64,000 nucleotides of DNA from Strigamia acuminata (lineage: Eukaryota; Arthropoda; Chilopoda; Geophilomorpha; Linotaeniidae): assembly GCA_949358305.1 (NCBI GenBank), contig OX442319.1, forward strand, positions 6,138,001-6,202,000, given 5' to 3'. The notes beneath the pieces were generated by a model. The model was not told the DNA's origin, did no database searches, and saw only the letters and a list, made by a program, of their open reading frames with translations. Made by a program: the position numbers and the translations under genes. Each line of letters starts with the position of its first letter. The stretch's first letter is position 1. Shown piece after piece: positions 20,490 to 31,100 of the stretch.

Positions 20490-21880
20490 CACATTCATCC
20501 AGCAGTAAAAAAAAAATTTTTTAAATAAAAATAAATAAATAAATAAATACAAAAAAAAATTAGTCAAATAAAAAGAAGAAATAAAATGAATTTTTACCAA
20601 ATAAACTTTTATCTTGCTTGAAGCTGTATGAAAGTTGTCAAAATCCGCACTACAGCGGATCAGCCCTTACGATAGTCCAAATGGAATGTTATCATAGTCT
20701 TTATTGCAAGAATTATTAAATTACCAAACATTCAGATTGCCAAATAAGAATCCAAAATGGATTTTGGACTAAAAGGAGTAAGGATTATGTCTGTTGCAGT
20801 TAATGGACGTATAGATTGACAGTTCCAAATCCTCAAAATGAGTAAATTCTAAATTTTAAACAAAAATGTTGAAAAAGTTCTCCAAGAGAGATCAAAAAAA
20901 ATATGGCTTTACAAATTATAAATGTTCCAAAAGTTAATGTGGAAATGTGAGCTTTACAGTTTTTGTAAAGTTTTTGTAAAATCGAAGAAAAATTAGACAT
21001 TTAACATTGAATTTAATACCTTTGTAAATTTCATGTGTAAATTAGACATTTACATTAAATTTAAGTTGCTTGTAAATGATTTGGAAAGTTAATGTATGAG
21101 TTTATCACCAGCTGGCGACAAATATGACAATATGGGGTTGGTTCTATCAATTTTACTTCAAAACTTAATTAGAATATCATTGTTGGAGTTAAATGAAACA
21201 AAAAGGTGATACAAATTCGGTAATTTAACATATTAATTTGGTTTTAGAATTTGTAACAACCAGGACATTGATGTGAGCTTGTATCATTGCCTTCTGTTGA
21301 TTTTGTTCACTTTTTTGATTGAGGCAATGAATTCCCTGCATATCTTTGTGAGATTTTTATGAAAATTTCATGCGATTTATTTTCATCAGATTTAGTTTCA
21401 TGGAATAATGAAAATATTTACATGTAAATATTTTGAAATAAATTATACTCTTTAATAAATTTATAAGTTTAAAATCACATATTTAAAGTTTAAAATTATA
21501 AAATTAAAAAAAAAATTAAATTTAAATTAAATTTATTGTTAAATCTGACAAATTTGAAATTTACAAACTGTTAAGTAATTGTGCGTGTTCATTGTAAAAT
21601 GTCTTTTTATTTTTGTAAAGTTATTATTGTTCAAAACAAAAATTTACAATCTTTGTAAATGTGACTTCACAAAGCCGAAAGTTCAAATTTACAGAAACTT
21701 TCCAGCAATTAAAAGACATGTAAAGCCATATTTTTTTCCAGCGGGAAGATCACGAATAAAGAGCGGATTTATGGGTTCTTGCAGTTCTCGAAGGAAGAAC
21801 GGGGGGGGGGGGGGGGAGGGGCTTAACAAACAAACAATATTTGCTGAAGAAAAATATTGCATTTTCATGCGAAACAACTA
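20490..21880. other. AT-rich gene-free stretch
   Basis: The sequence is dominated by TAAATTT-rich, TTTGTAAAT-rich DNA. A second copy of the TAGTCTTTATTGCAAGAAT block seen at 20.24 kb occurs near 20,694. A guanine run of about 14 G followed by AGGGG is at 21,801-21,820. No gene was found. Confidence 0.5.
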
Positions 21881-21927
21881 CCGTATTAAAAATGAAAATG
21901 TTTTATTCAAATATTCTGATTACACTT

Positions 21928-23586
21928 CTAATCCCAATACTTAATCATTCCATCCCAACCAGCAGTGACAACTTTTGACGACTCGTGTGGATTCCACATC
22001 GCACTAATACAAACCTTTTCATGCGCCTTAAACTTACTGTACAGCTTCGCAGTTTTAAAATCCCACACATAACAATTTCCATCCGCATCGCCCGATATCA
22101 AATAACTCATATCCGGACTAAAATCCAACGAACACGCATAACCCGCAACCATATGACCACTAAACACTTTCTTCCGACTCATTTTGAATCCATTTCGAGC
22201 AGAAACGATAACTACTTTATTATCCATCGATTGGCACGCCAACCATTTACCATTTGGCGCCAACGTAACTGCCGGCATCGAATGCATACTGGGCTCCGCA
22301 ATGCATTTAACATCCACCGGAATACCCCAATCCCACACACGCAAACTCTTATCGTCGGATGTGGACACAAAACGACGATTCCCATCCACGAACGTAACCG
22401 TATTTACAGCGCCAAGATGGCGGTCGTATTCCTGCACGACGCCGCCGCAGCGAATGTCCCAACAAACAATTTTTTTATCCGAAGTTCCAGCGACAAATAA
22501 ATTATCTTCGCTCGGATTAACTTTGACACAATACGGAATCTTTTTACTCGTAAATTTTGAAATACAATCCCCTCGTTCCGTATCCCACAACTTAATAAAC
22601 CGATCGTAACCAGCCGATAAAAAATGGCTTCCGCCTCGATTAAAACAAACATCGCGAACGGCTTGTCGGTGTCCAACGTAAGTCATTATACAACGTCGTT
22701 CGTTGTAGACTTCCCACAGCTTTATATTCGTATCCATTCCACCCGACAACAACAAATGAGCCGACCTTGGGAACCATTTAATAACCGAAACGCCTTTAAC
22801 GTGACCCGTCCAAGTGTGGATGAGTCTTTTCGGTAGAAAACATTTGTCCGGAGGATCGTCGCTTTTAAGATTGACTCCGACGTCGCGAGGAATGTGCAGA
22901 AACGATCGTCCTTGGTAATCGTACGCATCTTTAATGTGAAGTGTCGATTTCTCCTCCATCGGTCGCTCGTTTCTTAATTTACCCTTTTTGTATTTTTTGT
23001 TCAGCATTTCGTCCAGCTCTTCTTTCTCCTCCGGAGTGGGTCGAGATACTTTGATCTCGTCGACAAAACTTCTCCAAGGACCGAGAAAGCCGTCGATATC
23101 TTCTGGATTATCATTTCGTAGTCTTTTTCTCGTTTTAGGTTGGATTTTACACGCTTCGAAGACCGTTAGACCGTCGTTTTCATTCGCCGTCTCGGTGTCT
23201 CCGACGTATTTGATCCCTGTGGGATCTAACGCGTATCGGAAAGTATCAAAGGTTCTTCTTTGCGATTCAAAATGAAAATCGTTGAAATTCGCTGGTTCGA
23301 CGTAACCCGAGAGTATGTTTCGTTGGGCTCGTTCCTGCTGAGTTCTGTGCGGATTTTCGGGGCCAAACGTTGGACCGAACAATTCTTCGTATTTGAAATT
23401 GTGCGCGATTTCTTTACACGATGGATCGACGTGACGGGTTTTGTCAAGAACTTCCATTATAGCAACACCTGGAGCCGGATTAACTTTTGCTACGGTAGTT
23501 AACGGTGGTATTTCGAAAGGACTTAAACTCTCCTCTTCGTCACTATTCTCGTATTGAGAAAGCAAATTTAGAGCAAAATTATCCAT
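21928..23586 (-). CDS. CDC40: Pre-mRNA-processing factor 17 (CDC40), WD40 protein
   Basis: A complete 552-aa protein runs from ATG 23,586 (MDNFALNLLSQYENSDEEES) to TAG 21,928. It is CDC40/PRP17, a WD40 factor needed for the second catalytic step of splicing in the nuclear spliceosome. Family signatures are present throughout: FGPENPHRTQQ, NILSGYVEPANFNDF, DIDGFLGPW, YDYQGRSFLHIPRDVGVNL, the WD motifs (HLLLSGGMDTNIKLWEVY, FLSAGYDRFIKLWD, FVSTSDDKSLRVWDW) and the C-terminal GWDGMIKYWD. Length is close to the usual ~580 aa. It has no intron, although other genes here do, and a TATA box lies only 48 bp upstream of the ATG. An AATAAA (plus-strand TTTATT, 21,902-21,907) lies about 20 nt past the stop. 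It is either an intron-less lineage or a functional retrocopy. Confidence 0.97.
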   Translation of the reverse strand: MDNFALNLLSQYENSDEEESLSPFEIPPLTTVAKVNPAPGVAIMEVLDKTRHVDPSCKEIAHNFKYEELFGPTFGPENPHRTQQERAQRNILSGYVEPANFNDFHFESQRRTFDTFRYALDPTGIKYVGDTETANENDGLTVFEACKIQPKTRKRLRNDNPEDIDGFLGPWRSFVDEIKVSRPTPEEKEELDEMLNKKYKKGKLRNERPMEEKSTLHIKDAYDYQGRSFLHIPRDVGVNLKSDDPPDKCFLPKRLIHTWTGHVKGVSVIKWFPRSAHLLLSGGMDTNIKLWEVYNERRCIMTYVGHRQAVRDVCFNRGGSHFLSAGYDRFIKLWDTERGDCISKFTSKKIPYCVKVNPSEDNLFVAGTSDKKIVCWDIRCGGVVQEYDRHLGAVNTVTFVDGNRRFVSTSDDKSLRVWDWGIPVDVKCIAEPSMHSMPAVTLAPNGKWLACQSMDNKVVIVSARNGFKMSRKKVFSGHMVAGYACSLDFSPDMSYLISGDADGNCYVWDFKTAKLYSKFKAHEKVCISAMWNPHESSKVVTAGWDGMIKYWD

Positions 23587-23591
23587 TCGAA

Positions 23592-23675
23592 TGTTTCGGT
23601 GGTCAAGAATGATCCAATGATTCGAATGGTTCGCTTTTATATAATCGTATATTACGTACAGACATCGTGAAATGT
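23592..23675 (-). promoter_or_regulatory. CDC40 TATA core promoter (cassette copy 4)
   Basis: TATAAAAG on the minus strand (23,641-23,634) predicts a start near 23,610 and a 5' UTR of only ~25 nt. Flanking GATTCGAATGGTTCGC and ATTACGTACAGACATCGTG match the promoters of the small genes at 7.0 and 17.2 kb. Confidence 0.6.
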
Positions 23676-23689
23676 AAATCAACTACTTA

Positions 23690-24535
23690 ATGTGCAAACA
23701 AATAGGTGGCGCTGGAGCAGGCGGCGTCACAGAAAGGCGATACAAAAAGGAACAACAAAAATGTAAATATGCGAATGGAGCAAATAAGCCTAATAATTAC
23801 GATTTAATTGGGTAGTTATGACTAAAATTACTAACAACAATACAACTCATTAACAAAAGAAATTTATGGTATCGAAATATTGTTGCATTGCTTGCGCATT
23901 TCGAATTAGGCCTCAAAATATTAGGCGCGAATTGTCATTTAATTCTCTGCAAAACCAGTGAAGCAGTATTACGGTATAATCATTAATTTCTATATACTCT
24001 CATTATTTTCGGGCTGTAAATGAAGCCCACATAATCAACAGATGCATTATACCGACTGAGTATGAGGAGAGTGCATTGAAAGAAGAGACACTAGCCAGGG
24101 AAATCTGAAGCGTCACTTTCGAGCAAGCTAGGTGTCATCTTCGACAAGTTGTAGCAACATATGCCGGCTCCTATCACCAGTCCTGGTGCACGTGTATGTG
24201 TGCGCTCAATTAGCCCTTGGTCACATGGCCAAATGGAATGAGTAAGGGGACCCCGTGTAGTGCCAGAAACGCCCCATGAAATAGAAGCGAATAGAGAGGG
24301 AAGTCGAGTAGGCGGAAGATCCATTAGCTCCACCACTCGGTCACACCTGTCACCACACACCATGCTAGACCATACACACGAAAATCGTAATTTTATAAAC
24401 CAAGCAATATTTTTTATCATCAATTTCAACGATTTTATTAACACAATTGAAGCAAATTTTAATTTTAATTAAAAAAATAATAATTTCAAGTACCAATATA
24501 AATCTGTGCGATTATTTTTCTAAGTGATTATTTCT
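23690..24535. other. Intergenic, no gene seen
   Basis: Mixed-composition DNA, with a GC-richer part at 24,080-24,370. The open frames there have no recognisable domain. Confidence 0.4.
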
Positions 24536-24536
24536 A

Positions 24537-25100
24537 TATCGCATAGGAAATGCGATATGTCGCAAAATTCAGTTATCCAAGTAGGATTTTTACGATCTAA
24601 GGAACCACAACGCGGTTTCACCTTGTTGCGATGTGTACTTAGACATGCGTGGATTAATCTTTGAGACAAGTGTACGACTACTGGCAGGATCAAAAAGAAT
24701 GAAGAATTAATGGCATGGTACTACCAAAGTGAATATTTCTATGTCGTATAAAATCCAGTTATCCAAGTAGGGTTTTGACGATCTAAGGAACCATAACGCG
24801 GTTTCGCCTTGTTGCGATGTGTACTTAGACATGCGTGGATTAATCTTTGAGACAAGCGTATAACTACTGGCAGGATAAAAAAGAATGAAGAATTAATGGC
24901 ATGGAAAAACCAAAGTGAATATTTCTATATCGCATAGAAAAAGCGATATGTCGCATAAAATCCAGTTATCCAAGTAGGATTTTTACGATCTAAGGAACCA
25001 TAACGCGGTTTCACCTTGTTGCGATGCGTACTTAGACATGCGTAGCTTAATCTTTAAGACAAGCATATGATTACTGGCAGGAATTAATGGTATGTTACTA
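24537..25100. repeat. Three tandem copies of a ~186-207-bp repeat
   Basis: Landmarks AGTTATCCAAGTAG at 24,571, 24,757 and 24,964 are followed each time by GATCTAAGGAACCA, AACGCGGTTT, ACCTTGTTGCGATG/CCTTGTTGCGATGT, CTTAGACATGCGT and ACTGGCAGGA. Copies differ by a few percent and one ~20-bp palindrome-containing indel (GCGATATGTCGCA). Confidence 0.85.
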
Positions 25101-26775
25101 CTGTAGCATAAATTTTTGTCATTTTTTGGTCGATATATCGATAAGATGTTCTTTTTATCGATTTCCACCTGTAAATCAGCATTTAATAGAGCACTCCAAC
25201 GAAATAGAGGCTTTGTCCCACGTCCTCTCAGCAGGAGTCAAGGACTTGTGACCCTTAGCACGTGTGAACAACTAAAGTGTAGAGAGACGACACGTGTCGA
25301 CAAGTCGTCCAGATTTGCAAGGGGAGATGGGTGCCCAGAGCCATTGTTGAACATGCATTAGCTATTCATGAAGGGATGCAAGCGTCGCCCTTTGTAGCCA
25401 GACTCGACCACCCCGGGTTCACTGTGGAGTGTAGAGGAGAGAATTGCTTGCCACATGTTCCACTCTATTTTCTCTTAACATATTCCGCATAAAAAGGAGC
25501 GGGAAGGAACAAACACTAAAACAAATCCGAATAAACATTGTTCTAGTGGGATTTTAATGCCAATTTGTTTGCATAACACTAAAAAGTGTCTTTTTTTATT
25601 GGAATTATCATTTGGGCGGTGTTTTTTGCAAGTAGAAATTGAGTAAGATTGGAAAACAAAAATATTTCAGCGTCGACGGCGCGGTGTAAAAAGATGAAGA
25701 TTGAAGCAAATGAGTTAGGAGCAAATTCGACCTTTGAACGGAGTCTCATCAAGATGCCTTTGATGCATTCGGTTGATGTGGGAGGGTGCTCTTTATTGTC
25801 GGCGCGTGGCCCTAATTGATAGGCGCGTGCATGGGAGGCGGTGATGATAAAAGCCGACGACAGGTTGCCCAGAAGCGTGTAGACGAGGAAACCCCATGGC
25901 CTCGCTCGTGCCCCCTGCTGGCGACGCGAGAGACAGATGCACATTACAATAGCGCAGAAAACTTAACCTCAAGCAATTAATTTGTTTACTTCGGCACAAC
26001 AAAAGTTTCTTGACGAATTTTTATAATTGAAAAATAAAAATGGTTGATTTTTATGCGCATTAATTATTGGTGCACTGTTTTACACCTTGCAAAAAAAATA
26101 GTGTAACAATGGGTCACAAAAAAATGCATTATTCGAGTGGAAATGTCATTTGCATAAATTATGCGGGTAAAAAATGGGAAATAAGATGAAAGTGATTTAT
26201 GTTGGTGGTATTTACGTTTATATTTGGGTTAAAACGCTTGAATTAGGTTTTAGAAAGATTGAAAATCAATTAGACTTGGTGCATAGCAGTGAAGGTGTTG
26301 GGATGGGGTTTTATAACATTGTGTTAAATCGAGTTAGGAGAGTCCTTTGCGTGTTGATCGCCGGTGGTTTATCCAGGATTTTGATCACGTTGGCACCTGC
26401 CGATTCACATTACACTGTGCCGACTGTTGTGTGGGCGAGCGAGCTTGCAACACATTGAATTTTCGCTTGGACAGCATACCATGTTGAACTATTGTGGTTC
26501 GCGTTTTGTGTATGAGTATGTTCGTCGTTGCTCGTTCCGCGACATCTTGTAGACTTAAAATTGGATGCTCACTTGCGAATCCTTGTCCAAAAGAATTTAA
26601 ACAAAATCAATTTGATGTCCATTATTAAATTGTCCATCAATTGACGATTTTATTGAGATGAAAAAATGGAAAAATTGGGAAAATGCGAACTATAAGAAAG
26701 AAGAAAAAGGGTTTTACTGATTTCTGGTGTTTTATGATTTTTCTTTGGTCTATATAGTCGATTGAATACGTATAT
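25100..26775. other. Intergenic, nothing recognised
   Basis: Two GC-richer patches (25,180-25,460 and 25,660-25,930) contain open frames on both strands, none with a domain, a start context or a splice pattern I can support. They could be regulatory for the nearby homeobox gene. Confidence 0.35.
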
Positions 26776-26778
26776 TGT

Positions 26779-26983
26779 TGAGTGAAAAGTCTGGACACAT
26801 CTGATCCGATGGTTCTCTTCCTACAACTTTGTTGAGGTACTTTTTGCCGTATTTAAAAAATTACAAAATGAATAATTTTCACAACTGGATATCCCGCCAT
26901 CGACTTCCTATCCGAGCGCATTATTGGAATTGATATATTGTCAGTCATTTTCAAGAAAAAGATGTGTCCAGACTTTTGACTCA
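26779..26983. mobile_element. Short mariner-like MITE
   Basis: Terminal inverted repeats TGAGTGAAAAGTCTGGACAC and (right end, reversed) TGAGTCAAAAGTCTGGACAC enclose 205 bp without a coding frame. The AGTCTGGACACATCT core is typical of mariner-type ends, but no TA duplication is directly adjacent. Confidence 0.6.
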
Positions 26984-27189
26984 CCTTGAACAAACATTAC
27001 TACATCGATACAGAATTTGTGTGTTTAATTTTAAAAAGTTTTGTGTGTGTAGAAACGTGTTTTGCTTGGAAGTATTTATTTGATATTTGTTCATAGACCA
27101 TCACTTAAACGTCTCTTTTTGTGAGCAGTTTTATAGTTTGATTAATCGGATGTTTAAGATTCTCTCTCATGATTGAAAAATTCATTTAA

Positions 27190-27440
27190 ATTATTGCAAA
27201 ATGCATTGGATTTCACGAGAGTGCATTTTTTCATGCTATTGGTGTGCAAATGCATTCCCAATATCATTATTTGCAAATTATGCATTTTCAAAATAATTTT
27301 TTTCAATTACGTAATGACATGCCTCATTTTATACACAAATAATACACTTAACACCGCAAAATTCTGCACATTTTGCAACGCATTAAGTGAAAAACAATAC
27401 ACTGTATAGTAAAATATGTTTTTGAACCATATGGGATTAC
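27190..27440. repeat. Dispersed AT-rich repeat (second copy ~38,690-38,945)
   Basis: Both copies share TTTTTCATGCT.TTGGT, a TTCATTCCCAATAT-like stretch and a chain of TGCATTTT/TGCAAAAT words in the same order. One copy lies upstream of the homeobox gene and one in its third intron. Confidence 0.5.
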
Positions 27441-27955
27441 TTATCTCGCGTACATTATAACAAATCCTTGCTTTTCCAACGGCATTTAATCAAAAAATCA
27501 AAATCCCAAGAAAGCGAGATCCCAATTTAATAATTTAAACCAATTTAAAACGCAAAGCAATCCCCAAACAAACAATTATAAATTCCAACAACAAACACAA
27601 GAAATTTACCGCAATTTAAAATCCTAAAATTCCAATTTTAATCCCTCAAACTACTTTATCCAACCTACCTCAAATGCCTCAAATGCCTTCGGTCTTTCCT
27701 CAATCGAGCGGCCATAGCGGCGCGATGGCTGCAGGAAGAAGTCCATTCCCTCCATCGACAAATGCCGGTCTCGGCACGGCTTCCCCTTTCTCCCACGTTC
27801 GTCCGACTCACCTAACCACGCCCCGCCACCCGCTCAACCAATCAAACGCTCGCTTCGACCAACATCCACCATCTTGCGCCCGACCTTTTTTGCAAGGCCC
27901 TTCGGCGATTGGTGGGCTCCACGACCCGCACATCGTCTCCTCGCCCGGTATCGCT

Positions 27956-27990
27956 TATAAAACTGTATCGAGGCATAATTTCGTTAGTCA
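27956..27990 (+). promoter_or_regulatory. Predicted homeobox-gene core promoter
   Basis: TATAAAA at 27,956-27,962 lies at the end of a GC-rich block (27,690-27,955). An initiator-like TTAGTCACTT follows at the expected distance, giving a ~115-nt leader to the ATG at 28,102. Prediction from motif spacing only. Confidence 0.45.
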
Positions 27991-28101
27991 CTTTTCGTTA
28001 GAGCCGTTCCATAGCATTACATAGAAGGGGAGGCATAGCTAAGGTCCTCTCGCATCACCCGCCGATCAAAGAAAATTTTGTACACAACGCAATTTGTCGA
28101 C

Positions 28102-31100
28102 ATGGCAGACGATCAGCGCGGCGAGAAGCGTAAGAGTGCTGCCGACGACTTTACTGCTCTTTATGGGCTGGACGCTGCCGCTGCCGGCCGTTCACTCTCC
28201 GACCCGACCGGTAAGCCGCCATATTTCCCTCGCCTCGACGCCTAGTGATTGAATAGCGTCTTATTTGTTTTTCAATTTGTGTTTTTGGCCGCTTTACCAC
28301 CCCCCCCCCGTCCCCCCCCCCATTCTCTGCTTATGTTATTAGTTTGGCGCGCTCTCGGTGGCTGCTCTCTCTCTCTCTCTCTCTCGAGTGCATTACCGAC
28401 CTTAATTAATTCAATCAGATAAGAATGAAGAGATGGTAATTAGCTATTTTACCTCTAATTTGGGTTCTTAAAACAATTTGGGATCTTCGTCGAACGACGA
28501 GGGATCTCCGGTTCTCGAGGAGTCAGGTGTTGCCGCATCTGTTGGACATTGTGGTTCCTTGATCTCATTCGGGCTTGATTGAGTCACGGGCAAAAGTGGC
28601 TCGTAAACTCATCAATGTCACATGTTTTTCAAATTTACCACCAAAGTTGATTTTGAAACTTGTGCGGAGAGACGTTCACGGGCGAGGCGGAATCTCGAGG
28701 AGTGTTTGTTGGACGGTGGTTGTAGGGAATGACGTGGGGAATATTAGGATTATTTCAACTTCGAATGCAAATTGTAGCGAGATAAAGGTAAAAAGGAGTT
28801 TGTTTTGAGTTTGTTTTGTGTGCTGGTGTTGTTGCGAGGACATTGTTTGTAGGGTAGAAGTGTGGGAGGATTTTTTGGGTGTGTGTTTATAATAATTGAA
28901 TGGAATTTCTTGAAGATTTTGTGTGATTTGTTGTGAAAATGGAGTTGCATTGCTTGTACTTAATTTATTAGACATTGAACATTAAACCAGTGTTTCTTTT
29001 AGCAAATTCGGGATTATTTCACGAGTTAATCCTTGGAATTTTTCTGGAAAATCCATTCAAAACTGGTGAATTCTGAGTAAATTTGTGAATTACTGTCTCC
29101 AGTGCACTTATAATTTTTTTTCACATACAATGCACACTAAATTAGCCATTGTTTCAGTGATTTTAGCATATTTACTCACTAATCTTGTGAAATATTCCTC
29201 AAAAATCCATTCAAAACTGGTGAATTTTGAGTAAATTTATGAATTACTGACTGCAGTGCACTTATAATTTTTTTTTCACATACAATACACACTAAATTAG
29301 CCATTGTTTCAGTGATTTTAGCATATTTACTCACTAATCCTGTGATATATTCCTCAAAAATCCATTCAAAACTGGTGAATTTTGAGTAAATTTATGAATT
29401 ACTGACTGCAGTGCACTTATAATTTTTTTTTCACATACAATGCACACTAAATTAGCCATTGTTTCAGTGATTTTAGGATATTTACTCACTAATCCTGTGA
29501 AATATTCCTCAAAAATCCATTGAAAACGAGTAAATTTCTAAATAATTGACTGCAATGCAGTTCTATAATTCTTTTTCCACATGCATCATACAATGCACAC
29601 TAAATCAGCCATTGTTTTAGTAATTTTAAGATATTTACCCATGAATTACATCTCTAAAATACATCCAAACATAATTATAAATAAATTCGTGAATTATTTC
29701 CCCTGTGCTAATTTCGGCGGTTTAAAATTGCTTCGCCCGTGTCGGTTTCTTATTCGGCATTGGGCTAACAAATGCGCTCGGTGGAAAGTGGAATATAAGT
29801 CGGGTTTTGGTGAGTGTGATGAGTTGCCTTTTATTCGCTCAGCGGTGTAACTCGATCCGGCGTTGAGGACGCGTTCACGGGCGGATGCAAATCTTTGGCG
29901 GTAGATATATAGACGAGATTCTTCTCTTCCGCTGAGCGTGGAGAATTCAATTCGCAAACCCGTTACCTCGTTTACCACCTGATCGTACATAAAATGGCTA
30001 AAAGAAAAAAGAAATTCGCTCGCGAGAGACTGATAAGTCAACTGACTAACATCTGTGTTTAAATCAAATGAAGTCATTTCCAATTCTGATGCCATCTCGT
30101 TCGAATTGAGTTATTTTCTCCCATCGCATTTTCGATAAGTTAATTCAAACATTTATTTACTCAAACAAGATTCACTTAAGACAATATTTTTTATTTTTTA
30201 TTTTTTTTTGGATAATAAATTACTGATTTTTTTTTTTCGCGTTGAAATCGATGGAATTTGTTTGATTTTTCGATTTGGTTTTTGGTTTTTGGAGAAATAA
30301 CACTGAAATATTGATAAATCATGAAGGATTATACATTATTAATGATTATCAGAGAGGTTAGAATTTATTTGAACACACAGTTTAGGTAGAAATAATTTTT
30401 AAATAATTTTATTTCCATGAGGAACTTCACTGCATTTGTTTAGTGCAGCGCAGAGAAGCTCTATGAAGAACTTCACTGCATTTGTTGGTGCAGCGCAGGG
30501 AAGCTCTATGAAATTTCTTTGATTTTTCTATGTATTTTTTAGAATAACACTCAAATGTTGATAAATCATAAAGAATTTTTTATTATATATGATTATTATT
30601 ATTTGAAACACATACTTTAGGTAGAAATAATTTTTTTAATAATTTTATTTCGTCGAGGAACTGTACTGCATTCGTTGGTGCAGCGCAGGGAAGCTGCACG
30701 GCGCGACTATGGGTTTGCATTCGGCTTCGAATGCGATAGAATTTCGCATGGGAAAGATGATAGTTTTGTGTATATAGCTAGTTCTCATTCCGACAGGTTG
30801 AGGAGGAGAATTTGCACGGTTGTGCTCGTGTCTGATGCACGTCGACGCGGAGCCATCTTGGAACGAGTGCTAACGCAATCATAGCGAGAGGGTAAGCGGG
30901 CTTGACGGCTGAAACCTATCGTGGCCTGATCATGGCTCTCAGGCAGGCGGCATCGCAATCTAATAACGACCGCGTCGTCGTCGTCGTTGCATTTTTCTCA
31001 TACTTCACTTAAAACCAAGCCGTATCTTGTGCGTCCATTCGTGGACAATGCGATCAACCTCGCCGCATCCATTTTCAAAAGAATGGCTACTTCTTCACTT

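Noticed and set aside
21799-21820. G-quadruplex candidate at the G run
   Set aside because: A single homopolymer-like G run in an AT-rich region may be a sequencing or assembly artefact, and nothing links it to a function.
27674-28024. 116-aa frame upstream of the homeobox gene
   Set aside because: It lies in the GC-rich promoter block and spans the predicted TATA box and leader; composition is low-complexity Pro/Ser with no domain.
29694-30095. 133-aa antisense frame in intron 1 of the homeobox gene
   Set aside because: No ATG-context, domain or splice support; it overlaps the diverged end of the 155-bp repeat.
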